From: Entophlyctis helioformis
Lineage: Eukaryota; Chytridiomycota; Chytridiomycetes; Chytridiales; Chytriomycetaceae
Length of the DNA stretch: 64,000 bases
Assembly: GCA_025526915.1 (NCBI GenBank)
Contig: JAHLKH010000086.1
Span: 1-64,000 of the forward strand
Direction of reading: 5' to 3'
Shown here in pieces: positions 21,274 to 34,603 of the stretch. The notes beneath the pieces are model-generated. The model worked only from the letters and a program-made list of their open reading frames with translations, searched no databases and was not told where the DNA came from. Every line of letters starts with the position of its first letter. Within the stretch, counting starts at the first letter, position 1. A program made the translations under genes and the position numbers.

Positions 21274-23397
21274 TTAGAGACGCAGCAGACCGTCGGTCGA
21301 TGGCTTGGTCCGTGCGCCACGTCCATCTCGACTGCCGGGCAGTGATCCAGACGCAGATTCAGACGCAGAGACAGACGCCACGGACGCGCGGCGAGCACCA
21401 GTGCCAGTACCAGTGCCAGCACCAGCACCAGCACCAGCCGGTGTGGTCACAAACGACTGTTGCGGTGTCCGAGACGTTGACCAAGACAGCGTGCCGCGAG
21501 CAGGCGACGGCGATGACCCAGAGTACGACGCCCGCAGCTGCGCATCCACCGACCCGGTACGCGATGCGGCCGACTGTGCAAGCGACCGCCCGACCCCGAC
21601 GCCAATGCTACCGCCCCGCGTGCTCTGGGCCAGCAGTTTCTGCGCGGCTGGCGACAGCATGGCCTGTCTGGACGGCGTCATGGGCCGACCAGGTGCAGGC
21701 GACATGCCTCCTCCTGCTGCTCTTCCAGCTCCAGCTCCTGCAACGACAGCCGCCTTGCCAGCCCGAGCGCCAAGCGGGGTCCAGCCGCCACTCCCGCCAT
21801 CGCGTCTCGCCGCCGCCCCGCCCGCCGCAATCTCTGAGCGTCTGCGCAGCGACTTGGCCGCCCGCTCCGACAACCGCATGGCCACTTCCTCGCGCCGCGG
21901 TGTCGGCGGCAGCTTGAACGTCGCGCCACCACTACCACTGCCGCGGTGGTCCATGCCCGAATCGACCAGCATCGGCGTGCCCTCGATGCTTCCCCAGGTC
22001 AGCAGCTGGGACGGATCAATGTCCACGTGCGGCGCAGGCGACGGCGTGGCCGCCACAAACCCGAACCCAGCCACACGCGGCGAGTCGTCCAAGCCGGGAC
22101 GGCCGTGGAACAGCGCAGGCGTGGCTTTGGCCATGGCAGCCCACACCTGCTGCGTATGCCGCTGCGCAGACGACGCCGAGAGTTCCCCTGCCGTGGATGC
22201 TGTCGTGGCCGTCAGCTGCTGCGTCGTGGCTGTGCCCTCGGGTCGCTCGAAACGCGTTGCGGCGTGTGTGATGGCGCGTGGCGCAGATCGGCCGGGCTGG
22301 ATGTCTGCGTATGTGAGCGGCGCGCCGTCCGGCTGGTACATGAGACTATTCTTGGCCTGTCGTCGTCACCGAGCCCATGAGGCCCATGGAGCGTGGTCAG
22401 CAAGCCGCGAGGAGGGAAGGGGGCAGGGGAGCCACAGACAGGACGGCAGACACGGCAGCCCACCTGGAACTTCCACGAGTTGATGGGCGTGACTGTGTCG
22501 TCGGGCGGGTCCAGGAGCAGCTGCCGCAGATACAGCTTGCGTGGATCGTCGCTCACTGCGGCCGTGCTGCTGTCGGTGCCCTTTGACGCGCCAGAGTCGC
22601 TGCCGTTGCCGTTGCCGTTGCCATTGCCGTTGCCGTCGCCGTTGGCCAGCAACAGCGTCATCTTCTTACTGCCGGGGTCGTAGGCCCAGTTGTAGCGATC
22701 CCGCCTGGCATCGTTCTGTCGCTTCAGGATGGCCTGGAAAGACGCATTGTCCTCGGACGTGTACCTGGACTGGAAGGCATCGAGAGAGAGGGAGGCGTCC
22801 AAAGGTGTGGCTGGAGTGGCTGGAGTGGCTGGATCGGCTGGATCGGCAGGCTGGCGCGCAGTGGATGTATATGTAGATGTGGAGGGTCTGCCAGGCGTGG
22901 ACATGGCGGCAGCCAGCGACGGTGTGGGAGTGGCCGAGGCAGCACGGACTGATGACGCTGATGGCGTGGCCAGTGACGACGGAGCGACGTTGCCTGCAAG
23001 CAACGTGGTCAGCACAGACAGCGGCGAGAGGGCAGCAGCAGCAGCACAACGGCACAACAGCACAACGGCACAACAGCACAACGGCACAACAATAGCGAGG
23101 CAACGCACCGCCGGCGGTGGCGGACAGCTGGGCCAGCTGGAAGCCGAGGGCCGAAGCGCGCGGCAGGTCGACGCTCTGCACGGCGTCGAGAAAGTCGGAC
23201 TGGAGCCGCAGCCGGTGCAGCGACGGGAAGAAGTCACGCTCGATGATGGCGCTGATGCCGGCCAGGTAGGCGTCCTCTTCGAGCGGGGCGGGCGGCGGCG
23301 GCAGCGGCACGGGCAGCAGCCTGCGGTGGTGGAGGGGCGCGAGCGAGCGCGAGTCGCTGTTGGACTCGGTGTCGGCAGTCTCTCTTGTCACGGACAT
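21274..23397 (-). CDS. ESS2: Splicing factor ESS2 homologue (DGCR14 / Bis1 family)
   Basis: A nuclear protein associated with the spliceosome. Three exons: 23109-23397, 22464-22993 and 21274-22356, about 633 residues, no frameshift. Family features: an early segment EEDAYLAGISAIIERDFFP, the middle motif RYTSEDNASFQAILKRQ followed by RDRYNWAYDP, INSWKFQ-AKNSLMYQPDG across intron 2, and late ERAAKSLRR with a Ser/Pro/Gly-rich tail. A perfect Gly-Asn dipeptide run is encoded around 22600-22650, and GTGTGT-like and AGAGAG-like dipeptide runs lie near the C-terminus. Its ATG lies only 24 bp after the stop codon of the BolA gene on the same strand. Convergent with GT17. Confidence 0.9.
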
Positions 23398-23421
23398 GGA
23401 GTTGAAGGGTACGTTGAATGT

Positions 23422-24003
23422 TTATTGCTGCTGCTGGGAGGCTTCCCGCTGCTGGATCTGTGCCCACTGGTCGGGAGTGTACGACTTCTGCAGGATGGTA
23501 GGAAGGAAGGATGAGTGGGACGACAGACAGCAAGACAGGCAGACAGACAGGCAAGACAGACAGGCAACACCGACACCGACACCGACCTGCGAGAAGGCGT
23601 GGATCTGGGCAATCTCGTCCTTTGCGGCGTCGTTGACGAGCCTGCCGGTGCAAGGGTCAGTAGCAGGCAGAGATACAGAGTGATACAGACAGAGTGATAG
23701 AGAGCAGCAGACAGAGTGTAGAGAGTGGCAGACAGACACACGCACCGGTGACGCTGCAGCAGCGACTTGCCGGCAAACAGCTCCGAGACGACAATGACGT
23801 CGTAGCTCTGGCCGCAGCCGTCGGAAGTGTCCGTGACTTGCTGGTCGAGTGATGGTAGAGTGTTAGTCGAGTGTTAGTCGAGCGTAGCAAGAGAGTAACG
23901 AGAGAGTAACAAGAGTGTTAGTCGAGTGCACAGCACACACCAGGTGTGTGGGCTGCAGCTTTGCAGCAAACAGCGCCTCGAGAGCGGCCTTTGACACGGG
24001 CAT
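23422..24003 (-). CDS. BolA-like protein (BOLA2/Fra2 type)
   Basis: A small protein that partners monothiol glutaredoxins in cytosolic/nuclear iron sensing and Fe-S handling (established for Fra2). Four tiny exons: 23941-24003, 23746-23840, 23587-23641 and 23422-23487 join to 92 residues. The BolA fold signature is complete: VTDTSDGCGQSYDVIVVSEL, FAGKSLLQRHRLVNDAAK with the conserved RH, and EIAQIHAFSQKSYTPDQW. There is no N-terminal extension, which argues against a mitochondrial BOLA1/3 type. The stop codon overlaps AATAAA. Introns contain GACA/CAGA repeats. UGP1 starts divergently at 24250. Confidence 0.9.
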
Positions 24004-24249
24004 TCGTGCGGTTGGATTGACGGTTGGTGGAGTGAAGGTTGGTCAGTGGAGTGACGAGAGTTGCCGCCGCGTTCTCCATCCATCCATCCGTGCAAGGTGC
24101 GCTGCTGCTCAACACGCCATCTGCCTATCTGCCTGCCTGCACGCCAGTCTGTCCAGCCAGTCCAGCCAGACTAGTCGAGTCTAGTCGAGTAGTAGACTGA
24201 CCCATACCATACCATACCACCCACAGCACTCCCACCACCGCCTCGCTCC

Positions 24250-27366
<3,117 letters not shown>

Positions 27367-27583
27367 TCTTGCTGCTCGCTCTCTCTCTCTCCCTCCCTCC
27401 CTCTCTCTCCCTCTGTCTCTCTTTCGCATAGCTCATCACTCTTGTGGCCCGCACACTATTCTATCACACACACAGACACGCACCCTTGTCAATGAACCTT
27501 GCCGTTATGGACACGTTGCCAGTGCACCTTGCAATTGGTCAAAAACTGATGCGAGTGAAGCAACAGCAGATGGACGCCTTCAT

Positions 27584-29113
27584 TCAGAATTTAGCGGCAC
27601 GAGACTTGGACTTGGACTTGGACTTGGACTTGGACTTGGGCTTGAGCTGGTTCCATCGGCGCTTACCAGCACTGTCGGTGATGCCCTTCTGCACTGCACC
27701 GCGTTGCGCTGGCGTCATGCTGTCAAACAGACACTGGGCGATCGGTTTATCCAAGACCTGAATGAACGCATCGTTGGTGAAACCCTCGTTGCGGTGCTTC
27801 GCCAGCCACTGGACGACCTCGGCGTGTCCATTCGAAAGAGCACTGTCGATCGCGCGCTTTGTACAGCCTTCCGTGCGGTTGGCATGCAGCCACTGGACGA
27901 CCTCCAAGTGTCCTCTTTCGGCCGCAGCGTCCATCGCCTTGGTCGTGCAACCTTCCTTGCGGTTGGCATGCAGCCATTGGACGATGGTCACGAGTCCGTT
28001 CTCGGCCGCTGAATCCATAGCGTCCGTCGTGCATCCTTCCTTGCGGTTGGCGTGTAGCCACTGGACGATGTGCAGGTATCCATACTTTGCCGCCAAGTCG
28101 ATGGCGCGCTTGGTGCAACCTTCCTTGCGGTTGGCATGCAGCCACTGGATGACGGGCAGGTATCCCATCATGGCCGCATTGTCCATCGCGGCTGTCGTGC
28201 ATCCTTCCTTGCGGTTGGCATGCAGCCACTGGACAACCTCCAAGTGTCCGTTATAGGCCGCCAAGTCCATCGCGCGCTTGGTGCATCCTTCCTTGCGGTT
28301 GGCATGCAGCCACTGGATAATAGGCAGATGCCCACATTCGGCCGCAGTGTCCATCGTGGCCGGTGTGAATTCGATATCGTCCCTGGTCGACAGATACTGC
28401 ACCAGCTCGAGGTGGCCAAGCGATACCGCCATGTCGAGAATATCAAAGCCATAATCTTTCAACTCCAGGACACTGAAAAGGTCCTTGTCGAGCATATGCT
28501 TGACATAGCCGACGCAGTTGGCCACGACGGCCTTGGCAGCCGTAAGGGGGTCCAGCTCGTCCGGGGCCGAGTCGAGCCACATGTTCTGCATCGGAATGCA
28601 TATCATCCAAGGATCCTTGAAGTAGCTTCCAAAGCGATCGCTCAGCCGGTAGTACATGCCGCGAGTCTTGACATGAACAATGTCCTCGGGCTGCAGCTGG
28701 ACATACGGCAGCCGTGACAGCTTGCCGCGCCACTTTTGCTTGAAGACGTCGACCCACACCGCTCGCTTGTCGTCGTCGTCCATCTTGGCGACCTCGAGAC
28801 GGCCGCACAGGAAGCGAGTGAGCGGGCCAGCGTGCTCCAGGATCTTGTCTTGCAGCTCGGGAAAGAGGAGGTCCCAGAGGTTGTTTGCCTTGACAGCCCG
28901 CAGCGACTGCAGCCGGGCCATCTCCTGGTATCGAGGACGAGCGGCGGTCGTTGCCAGGGTTGGCTTGAGCGGGGCGGCGGCAGGAGGGGCAGGCGAGTGG
29001 CCGCCAGCTGTCTGGCTGACAGTAAGAGAGGCGAGTTGGTTGACGAGTGTCTGGCTGCTGCCGCCATGAGCCTGGCTCTCTGGCTTCTTCCTGTTGCGAC
29101 CCTTTGACGGCAT
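27584..29113 (-). CDS. Ankyrin-like repeat protein with F-box-like N-terminus (array copy 1)
   Basis: Single open reading frame of about 509 residues starting MPSKGRNRKK, the same start as the sister copies. An N-terminal low-complexity stretch is followed by an F-box-like segment (LWDLLFPELQDKILEHAGPL, then TRFLCGRLEVAKMD), a conserved spacer (VFKQKWRGKLSRLPYVQL, RGMYYRL, IPMQNMWLD), and seven or more 28-residue repeats with the pattern WLHANR-EGCT--AMD-AA--GHL-VVQ. These are shorter than canonical 33-residue ankyrin repeats but clearly related. The tail ends with a KS dipeptide run encoded by TTGGAC repeats (27604-27640). It is the only copy of the array that is open end to end. Similar proteins are multicopy in chytrid genomes. 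Function unknown; a substrate adaptor for ubiquitin ligases is one inference from the F-box-like part. Confidence 0.8.
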   Translation of the reverse strand: MPSKGRNRKKPESQAHGGSSQTLVNQLASLTVSQTAGGHSPAPPAAAPLKPTLATTAARPRYQEMARLQSLRAVKANNLWDLLFPELQDKILEHAGPLTRFLCGRLEVAKMDDDDKRAVWVDVFKQKWRGKLSRLPYVQLQPEDIVHVKTRGMYYRLSDRFGSYFKDPWMICIPMQNMWLDSAPDELDPLTAAKAVVANCVGYVKHMLDKDLFSVLELKDYGFDILDMAVSLGHLELVQYLSTRDDIEFTPATMDTAAECGHLPIIQWLHANRKEGCTKRAMDLAAYNGHLEVVQWLHANRKEGCTTAAMDNAAMMGYLPVIQWLHANRKEGCTKRAIDLAAKYGYLHIVQWLHANRKEGCTTDAMDSAAENGLVTIVQWLHANRKEGCTTKAMDAAAERGHLEVVQWLHANRTEGCTKRAIDSALSNGHAEVVQWLAKHRNEGFTNDAFIQVLDKPIAQCLFDSMTPAQRGAVQKGITDSAGKRRWNQLKPKSKSKSKSKSKSRAAKF

Positions 29114-29419
29114 GTCCGTTGTGCCTTGCTCGAGTGTCGGAGATGAACGGAAAGCGCGACAACAACACGCTCGACACGACATTGAGGCTGCAAGACAAGA
29201 ATGGCAGGACGCAGACGTTTGTGGCTTGCGTGCACATCTCACACAAGGCGAGATGGCAGGCTGCCATTGTGCCTTGCAGAGAGAGTGCCTGCCTCGCTGC
29301 TTTGCTTCTTTGGATCAGGGAATGGCTTGCTTCTCATCCAACGACTGGAAACGCTGTTGGTCAATGGCTGGTGCAAGTGCAGCAACTGCAGATAGATGGA
29401 CGTCTTCATTCAGAATAGA
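29114..29419 (-). promoter_or_regulatory. Shared 5' cassette of the ankyrin array (copy 1)
   Basis: This 300-bp spacer upstream of copy 1 recurs with few changes upstream of the other copies (30696-30990, 32515-32810, 44868-45172, and partly 43200-43344). It includes ACTCGAG close to the ATG and the block around ACTCTCTCTGCAAGGCACAA (minus strand). It therefore travels with the gene and probably contains its promoter. Confidence 0.5.
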
Positions 29420-30695
29420 TCAGATGCGGAAACCTCCTCCCATGAGCTCGTGAAACATTGGAGGCGGGGTGTTCCTCATTTTCTGCGACAAGGCGATGCG
29501 CTGCGCTGGTGTCATGCTGTCCTCGAGACACTGCAGGACATCCTTCTTAAAGGAAAACATGGCCGATCGGTAGGCCCTGTGGGTGAAGCCTTCAGTGCGA
29601 TTCTTTGCCAGCCACTGGACGACCTCCCAGTGGCCTTGGGCGGCCGCATTGTCGATCGCGTCCGTCGTGCATCCCTCAGTGCGGTTGGCATGCAGCCACT
29701 GGATGACGTACAGGTGGCCCGAGTATGCTGCAGCGTCCATTGCCTTGGTCGTGCATCCTTCCTTGCGGTTGGCATGCAGCCACTTGATGACGTGCAGGTG
29801 TCCGTTAAAGGCTGCCAAGGCCATCGCGCGCTTGGTGCATCCCTCCTTGCGCTTGGCGTGAAGCCACTTGACGAGGTCTAGGTTGCCCGAGCCTGCCGCA
29901 GCGTCCATCGTGGCCGGCCGGAACTTGATGTCTTTCCTGGTGGCAATGTACTGCACCATCTCCAGAGCCCCGTGCTGCGCCGCTATCTCGAGAACGTCAA
30001 TGCGCGCAGCTGCGAAATGGTAGATTGTGATAAAGTTGTTGGCAAACAGCCACTTGATAAAGCCGGCGCAGTTCGCCTTGATGGCTTTGACCACCAGCTC
30101 AATGTGCAGGTCCTTGGGGATCATGTCGAGCCACATGTTTTGCATCGGAATGATCTCGAGCCACGGCTGCTCGTAGACAAGCGGGAAGCGATACACCAGT
30201 CGCTCAAACATGCGGCGAGTCTTGACGTGCGCAATCTCCGCTGGCATCAGCTGGACATCAGGGAGCTGTGACAGCTTGCCTTGCCAGTCGTGCTTGATAA
30301 CGTCGGCCCACAGCGCTCGCTTTTCGGCGTCGTCCATGAGTGTCAGAAAGGCATAGCCGCACACGAAGCTTGTGAACGGGCCGGCCAAGTTGATGATGTC
30401 GGCCTGGAGCTTGTTGGGAAGGAGGTCCCACATGTTGTCCGCCTTGACTTCCCGCAGCGACTGCAGCCGCTCCAACTCGTGGCATCGTGGACGAACACCA
30501 GTCGTTCGCAGCGTTGGCTTGAGCGAGGCGGCGTCAGGGGCAGCGGCAGGGCGGCGCAGGCGGCGCAAGGGCAGGCGAGTGGCCGCCAGCTGTCGGGCCA
30601 ACGGAAAGAGAAGCGAGTTGGTTGACAAGGGCCTGGCCGTCGCCGGCTTTGGCCTGGTTCTTAAGTAGCTTTCTGTTGCGACCCTTGAGCCGCAT
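29420..30695 (-). pseudogene. Ankyrin-like repeat gene, array copy 2, one frameshift
   Basis: Starts MRLKGRNRKLL at 30695 and reads to about 30600-30540, where one base shift moves it to the frame continuing to the stop at 29420. The second frame has the F-box-like segment (MWDLLPNKLQADIINLAGPF), spacer HDWQGKLSQLPDVQLMPAEI, IPMQNMWLDMIP, and four or five 28-residue repeats (WLHANRKEGCTTKAMDAAA and others). The C-terminus ends GGGFRI. It is more diverged from copy 1 than copies 3 and 4 are from each other. The shift lies in a G/C-rich proline/alanine tract, so a consensus error is possible. Confidence 0.65.
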
Positions 30696-30829
30696 GTCCG
30701 TTGTGCCTTGCTCGAGTGTTGGAGATGAACGGAAAGCGCGACAACAACACACCAACGCGACATTATCGCGTTCTGATCAATTGTGAATGAAGGCGTCGTT
30801 CCGCTGCTGATCCACTCACACAAGGCGAG

Positions 30830-32650
30830 ATGGCAGGCTGCCATTGTGCCTTGCAGAGAGAGTGCCTGCCTCGCTGTTTTGCTTCTTTGGATCAGGGAAA
30901 GGCTTGCTTCTCATCCAACGACTGGAAACGCTGTTGGTCAATGGCTGATGCAAGTGCAGCAACTGCAGATCGACGCCTTCATTCAGAATGGATCAGAACC
31001 CGAAAAAAGCTTGCTGCTGACGCCTCCACAGTTGCATCTGTTGAAAACTCTGGCATTGAGCTCCTGCTGCATGGCGTCGCGCTGCGCTGGTGTCAAGCTG
31101 TCAAGGAGAAACTGTTTGACCTTGTCGTTGAGGCCATGTCGTAGGCCCTGTGGGTGAAGCCTTCAGTGCGATGCTTCGCCAGCCACTGGACGACCTCCAA
31201 GTGTCCACAAACGGCCGCATTGTCCATCGCTTGCGTGGTGCATCCCTCGGTGCGGTTGGCATGAAGCCACTGGATAACGTGCAGGCGTCCATGTGATGCA
31301 GCAAGGTCCATCGCGTCGGTCGTGCACCCTTCCGTGCGGTTAAAGTGAAGCCACTGGACGACGTGCAGGTGGCCGCCTTTGGCCGCATTATCCATCGCGT
31401 CGGTCGTGCATCCCTCGGTGCGGTTGGCATGCAGCCACTGGATAACCTCCAAGTGTCCACTTTCGGCCGCCTTGTCCAACGCCTCTTTCGTACATCCCTC
31501 GGTGCGGTTGGAATGAAGCCACTGGACCACGGGAAGGTGTCCGTTCTCTGCTGCCTTGTTCATCGCGCGGTAGGTGCATCCTTCCTTGCGGTTCGCATGA
31601 AGCCACTTGACGAGGTCCAGGTTGCCTGAGCCTGCCGCATTGTCCATCGCGTCTTCCGTGCAACCTTCCTTGCGGTTCGCATGCAGCCACTTGACGAGGT
31701 CCAGGTTGCCCGAGCCTGCCGCAACATCCATCGTGGACTCTGTGAATTCGATGTCGCCCCTGAATGACAGGTACTGCACCATCTCGAGATGACCGCGTGA
31801 CGTCGCGTCGCCGAGAAGGTGGTAGTCCTCTTCCTCAAAATCTTCGATCGTGACAAAGCCGACGTCGAACATGTACGCAACAAAGTCGGCGCAGTTGGCC
31901 TCGGCAGCCATCACAGCAGTGTTGACGTCCAACCTCACATGGACCAAGTCGAGCCACATGTTCTTCATCGGGATGTATGTGATCCAAGGCTGCTGGCAGT
32001 AATCTGGGAAAAAACGGCTCAGTCGCTCGTACATGGTGCGAGTCGTGACGTGCGCAATGTCTTTGGGTGTCAGCAGGACAAAAGGGAGCCGTGCCAGGCT
32101 GCCTTGCCACTCTTGCTTGAAGACGTCGACCCACAGCGCTCGCTTGGCAGCGTCGTCCATCTTGGCGACCTCGAGGCGGCCGCACAGGAAGCGAGTGAGT
32201 GGGCCAGCGTACCGCAGGATCTTGTCTTGCAGCTCGGGAAAGAAGAGATCCCAGATGTTGTCTGCCTTGACAGCCCGAAGGGACTGCAGCCGGGCCATCT
32301 CCTGGTATCGAGGACGAGCGGCGGTCGTTGGCAGCGTTGGCTTGAGCGAGGCGGCGGGAGGGGTGGCGGCAGGGGCAGCGGCAGGGGCGGCAGGCGAGTG
32401 GCCACCAGCTGTCTGGCTGACAGTAAGAGAGGCGAGTTGGTTGGCATGGGCCTGGCTGCTGCTGCCATGAGCCTTGCTCGTTGGCTTCTTCCTGATGCGA
32501 CCCTTTGACGGCATGTCCGACCAGCTTCACTCGAGTGTCCGAAATGAACGGAAACCCCAACAACAACACACAACGCGGCATCGAGACTGCAAGACAAGAG
32601 GGACAGGATGCAGACGTTTATGGCTTGCGTGCACATCTCACACACAAGGC
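30830..32650. repeat. Left arm of a 1.8-kb long inverted repeat
   Basis: This segment, made of ankyrin copy 3 and its flanks, is the reverse complement of about 43210-45040 with only scattered base differences. The spacer between arms is about 10.6 kb. Arm ends are estimated by eye. Confidence 0.75.
30993..32514 (-). pseudogene. Ankyrin-like repeat gene, array copy 3, frameshift near the 3' end (left arm of inverted duplication)
   Basis: Starts MPSKGRIRKKPTSKAH and reads through the F-box-like segment IWDLFFPELQDKILRYAGPL and nine or so 28-residue repeats to WLAKHRTEGFTHRAYDMA. One base is missing near 31132 compared with the inverted copy (GAGGCC versus GAGGGCC), so the last 45 or so codons, ending AFFGF at 30993, are out of frame. 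Nearly identical to the plus-strand copy at 43345-44867. Confidence 0.7.
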
Positions 32651-32807
32651 GAGATGGCAGGCTGCCATTGCGCCTTGCAGAGAGAGTGCCTGCCTCGCTG
32701 CTTTGCTTCTTTGGATCAGCGGAATGGCTTGCCTCTCATCCAACGACTGGAAACAATGTTGGTCAACGGTTGATGCGAGCAAAGCAACAGCAGATGGACG
32801 TCTTCAT

Positions 32808-33031
32808 TCAGAAACGAGCGGCACGGGACTTGGACTTGAGCTGCTTCCATCGGCGCATACCGGCACTGTCAGAGATGTCCTTCTCCATTGCAACGCGTTG
32901 CGCTGGCGTCATGCTGTCAAAGAGACCCTGGGCAATCCTGTTGGTCTTGGCTTGTGTGACGGACTTGTTGGTGAAGCCTTCCATGCGATGCTTTAGCAGC
33001 CACTGGACTACGTGCTCGCGGTCACGAGAGG
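32808..33031 (-). pseudogene. Remnant of an ankyrin-like gene 3' end
   Basis: Reads VVQWLLKHRMEGFTNKS, then SMTPAQRVAMEKDISDSAG, MRRWKQLKSKSRAARF and a stop at 32808. This is the C-terminal 70 residues of a copy-1-like gene with nothing of the family to its right. A truncated relic of another array member. Confidence 0.7.
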
Positions 33032-33219
33032 CTGCATGTGTTTGCCTCTACTGTCTCGCTGGAAATCCAACCTGCCACGCCATCTCGCTCGACCTCTGGC
33101 CTGCCAGCCATCCACCAGCTGCAACGCTGTTAGCCAGACGATGCTTCCCAAGTCATCAAGGAGATCAAGGCTTCTGACCATGTTCCAATGCATCCTCTGC
33201 CATCAGCCTTGCATCAGAC

Positions 33220-34252
33220 ATGGGCAGATCGCATGCATTGGCAAGTGTGGCAACTGACGACGATGCTGCAACACAGCAACTGGTCATCCAGGCACTGCAT
33301 CTGTTTGACCGACTCACAATCGCACAGCAACGCACCCGGCCCAATGCCGCAGCCGATGCCGCCAGTGAAGCACAGCAGATCAGCGAGATCCGCACAGCTG
33401 CCGCCTGTCTGCTCGACCGCTATGCCCACAGCGCCAACATCGCCGAGTCCACTCTGCTGCAGATCGTCCTGCTCCCGCTTGACTCGGCCCGGCACGTGCT
33501 TCCACTTGCAGCTGGCATTGTGGACAAGGCGCGTGCGGATGCGGGCCTGTGTGTGCGCATGGCCGACATGGTGCTGCGGCTGGTCATCATGCTGCCTCGC
33601 CGCCACGCTTGGATGCCACCCCTCGTCGCGAGCAGCCCGCTCCTGCACCACGTGGTCGACTGCTGGACCCAGACGCTGCAGACGCTGCTCGGCTCGGCTA
33701 GCAGTGGCCCGTGTCTGCTGCCTGCACCTCGCAGCGCATGGCATGGCTTGACGGTGCGATGATGGCCGACATGGCCAGCATACTGAACGATGTCACGACG
33801 GCCGAAACCCGCAAAACAACGGCCATGGCGGTCGGCCATGTGATGTTCCTTGGCCATCTGTACAACCGCTCGTTGGTGCCGACGCCGCTGGTCGTGGAAC
33901 ATCTCGTCCGTCTCTTGCGCGCAGCTGTCCGGGGCCAGCCGCCTGACGAGATGCGTCTGCATCTCTTCTGCAGCCTGATCCAATGTGTGTGCGACCGGCT
34001 GATGGACGCACTCATTGTGAAGAGAGTGGCAGGCGGGACTGCAGCCAACCAAGCACACGATCGCCACAACGCGGGCACATCGAACCACAGTGCACATCAC
34101 GGCACGCCTGTCCAGGTCCATGGCTTCGAACTTGCCCATGCACACAACGCCGGCAGGGCTGAACGAGCGTGGCTGTTCGCATGCAGCCGGCCATCCCACA
34201 GACACTGCCAGCCAGCATCACGCGCGATTTCCACATCCCGACTGTTGCAGTG
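33220..34252 (+). CDS. MIF4G-like protein (tentative), frameshifted
   Basis: Two overlapping frames make one helical-repeat protein: 33220 to about 33720 and, after a one-base shift near 33720-33740, on to a stop at 34252. The first part is helix-rich (QQLVIQALHLFDRLTIAQQR, VDKARADAGLCVRMADMVLR), the second has AMAVGHVMFLGHLYNRSLVP followed by EHLVRLLRAAV and HLFCSLIQCVCDRLMDAL. The KA..-ADLC and GH--FLG-LYNR-L patterns resemble MIF4G domains of eIF4G/PAIP1-like translation factors. No intron of believable length repairs the shift. The tail after about 34010 looks non-conserved. The family call is inference. Confidence 0.4.
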
Positions 34253-34603
34253 ACACTTCAGCACCTGAGCACAACAACCGGCAGAGAGTGTGCAGCACGA
34301 CTGCGCAGACAGCCACCGTCATGGTGTGCGTGTGGAAAGCCAAGACACGCGACCACGCAGACGGCCGGCACTGACACGGCGACACGATCCAGGCGGCTAC
34401 TGCTCGGCTGAATGGACAGAACTGCACAGCAGGGGCATGCGAGTGGTCAAGGCTGCAATGAATGAACGCACTTGTGTGCGAGTGGTCTGGCAGTCGCCCA
34501 TCTTCGCAAGTGGAATGGCAGCGTGCAGCAACAGTTTCGAGAATGCTCAGCGTCAGTGCCATCGTCCATGGCAAAATGCAGCCTTCATTCCACTCGTTCA
34601 GAA
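34253..34603. other. Intergenic region without recognisable features
   Basis: I see no convincing coding sequence, RNA gene or repeat between the MIF4G-like gene and the convergent DUF4246 gene. Confidence 0.4.

Noticed and set aside
21305..22483. Long plus-strand open frame of 392 codons
   Set aside because: It is the antisense shadow of ESS2 exon 3, which has homology, splice sites and correct phase.
27600..32500. Regularly spaced DNA repeats resembling a CRISPR array
   Set aside because: The 84-bp period encodes 28-residue protein repeats in an open frame, with no unique spacers, and the genome is eukaryotic.
33690..33720. 31-bp intron repairing the MIF4G-like frame
   Set aside because: It is far shorter than any other intron here and the resulting frame meets a stop at once.
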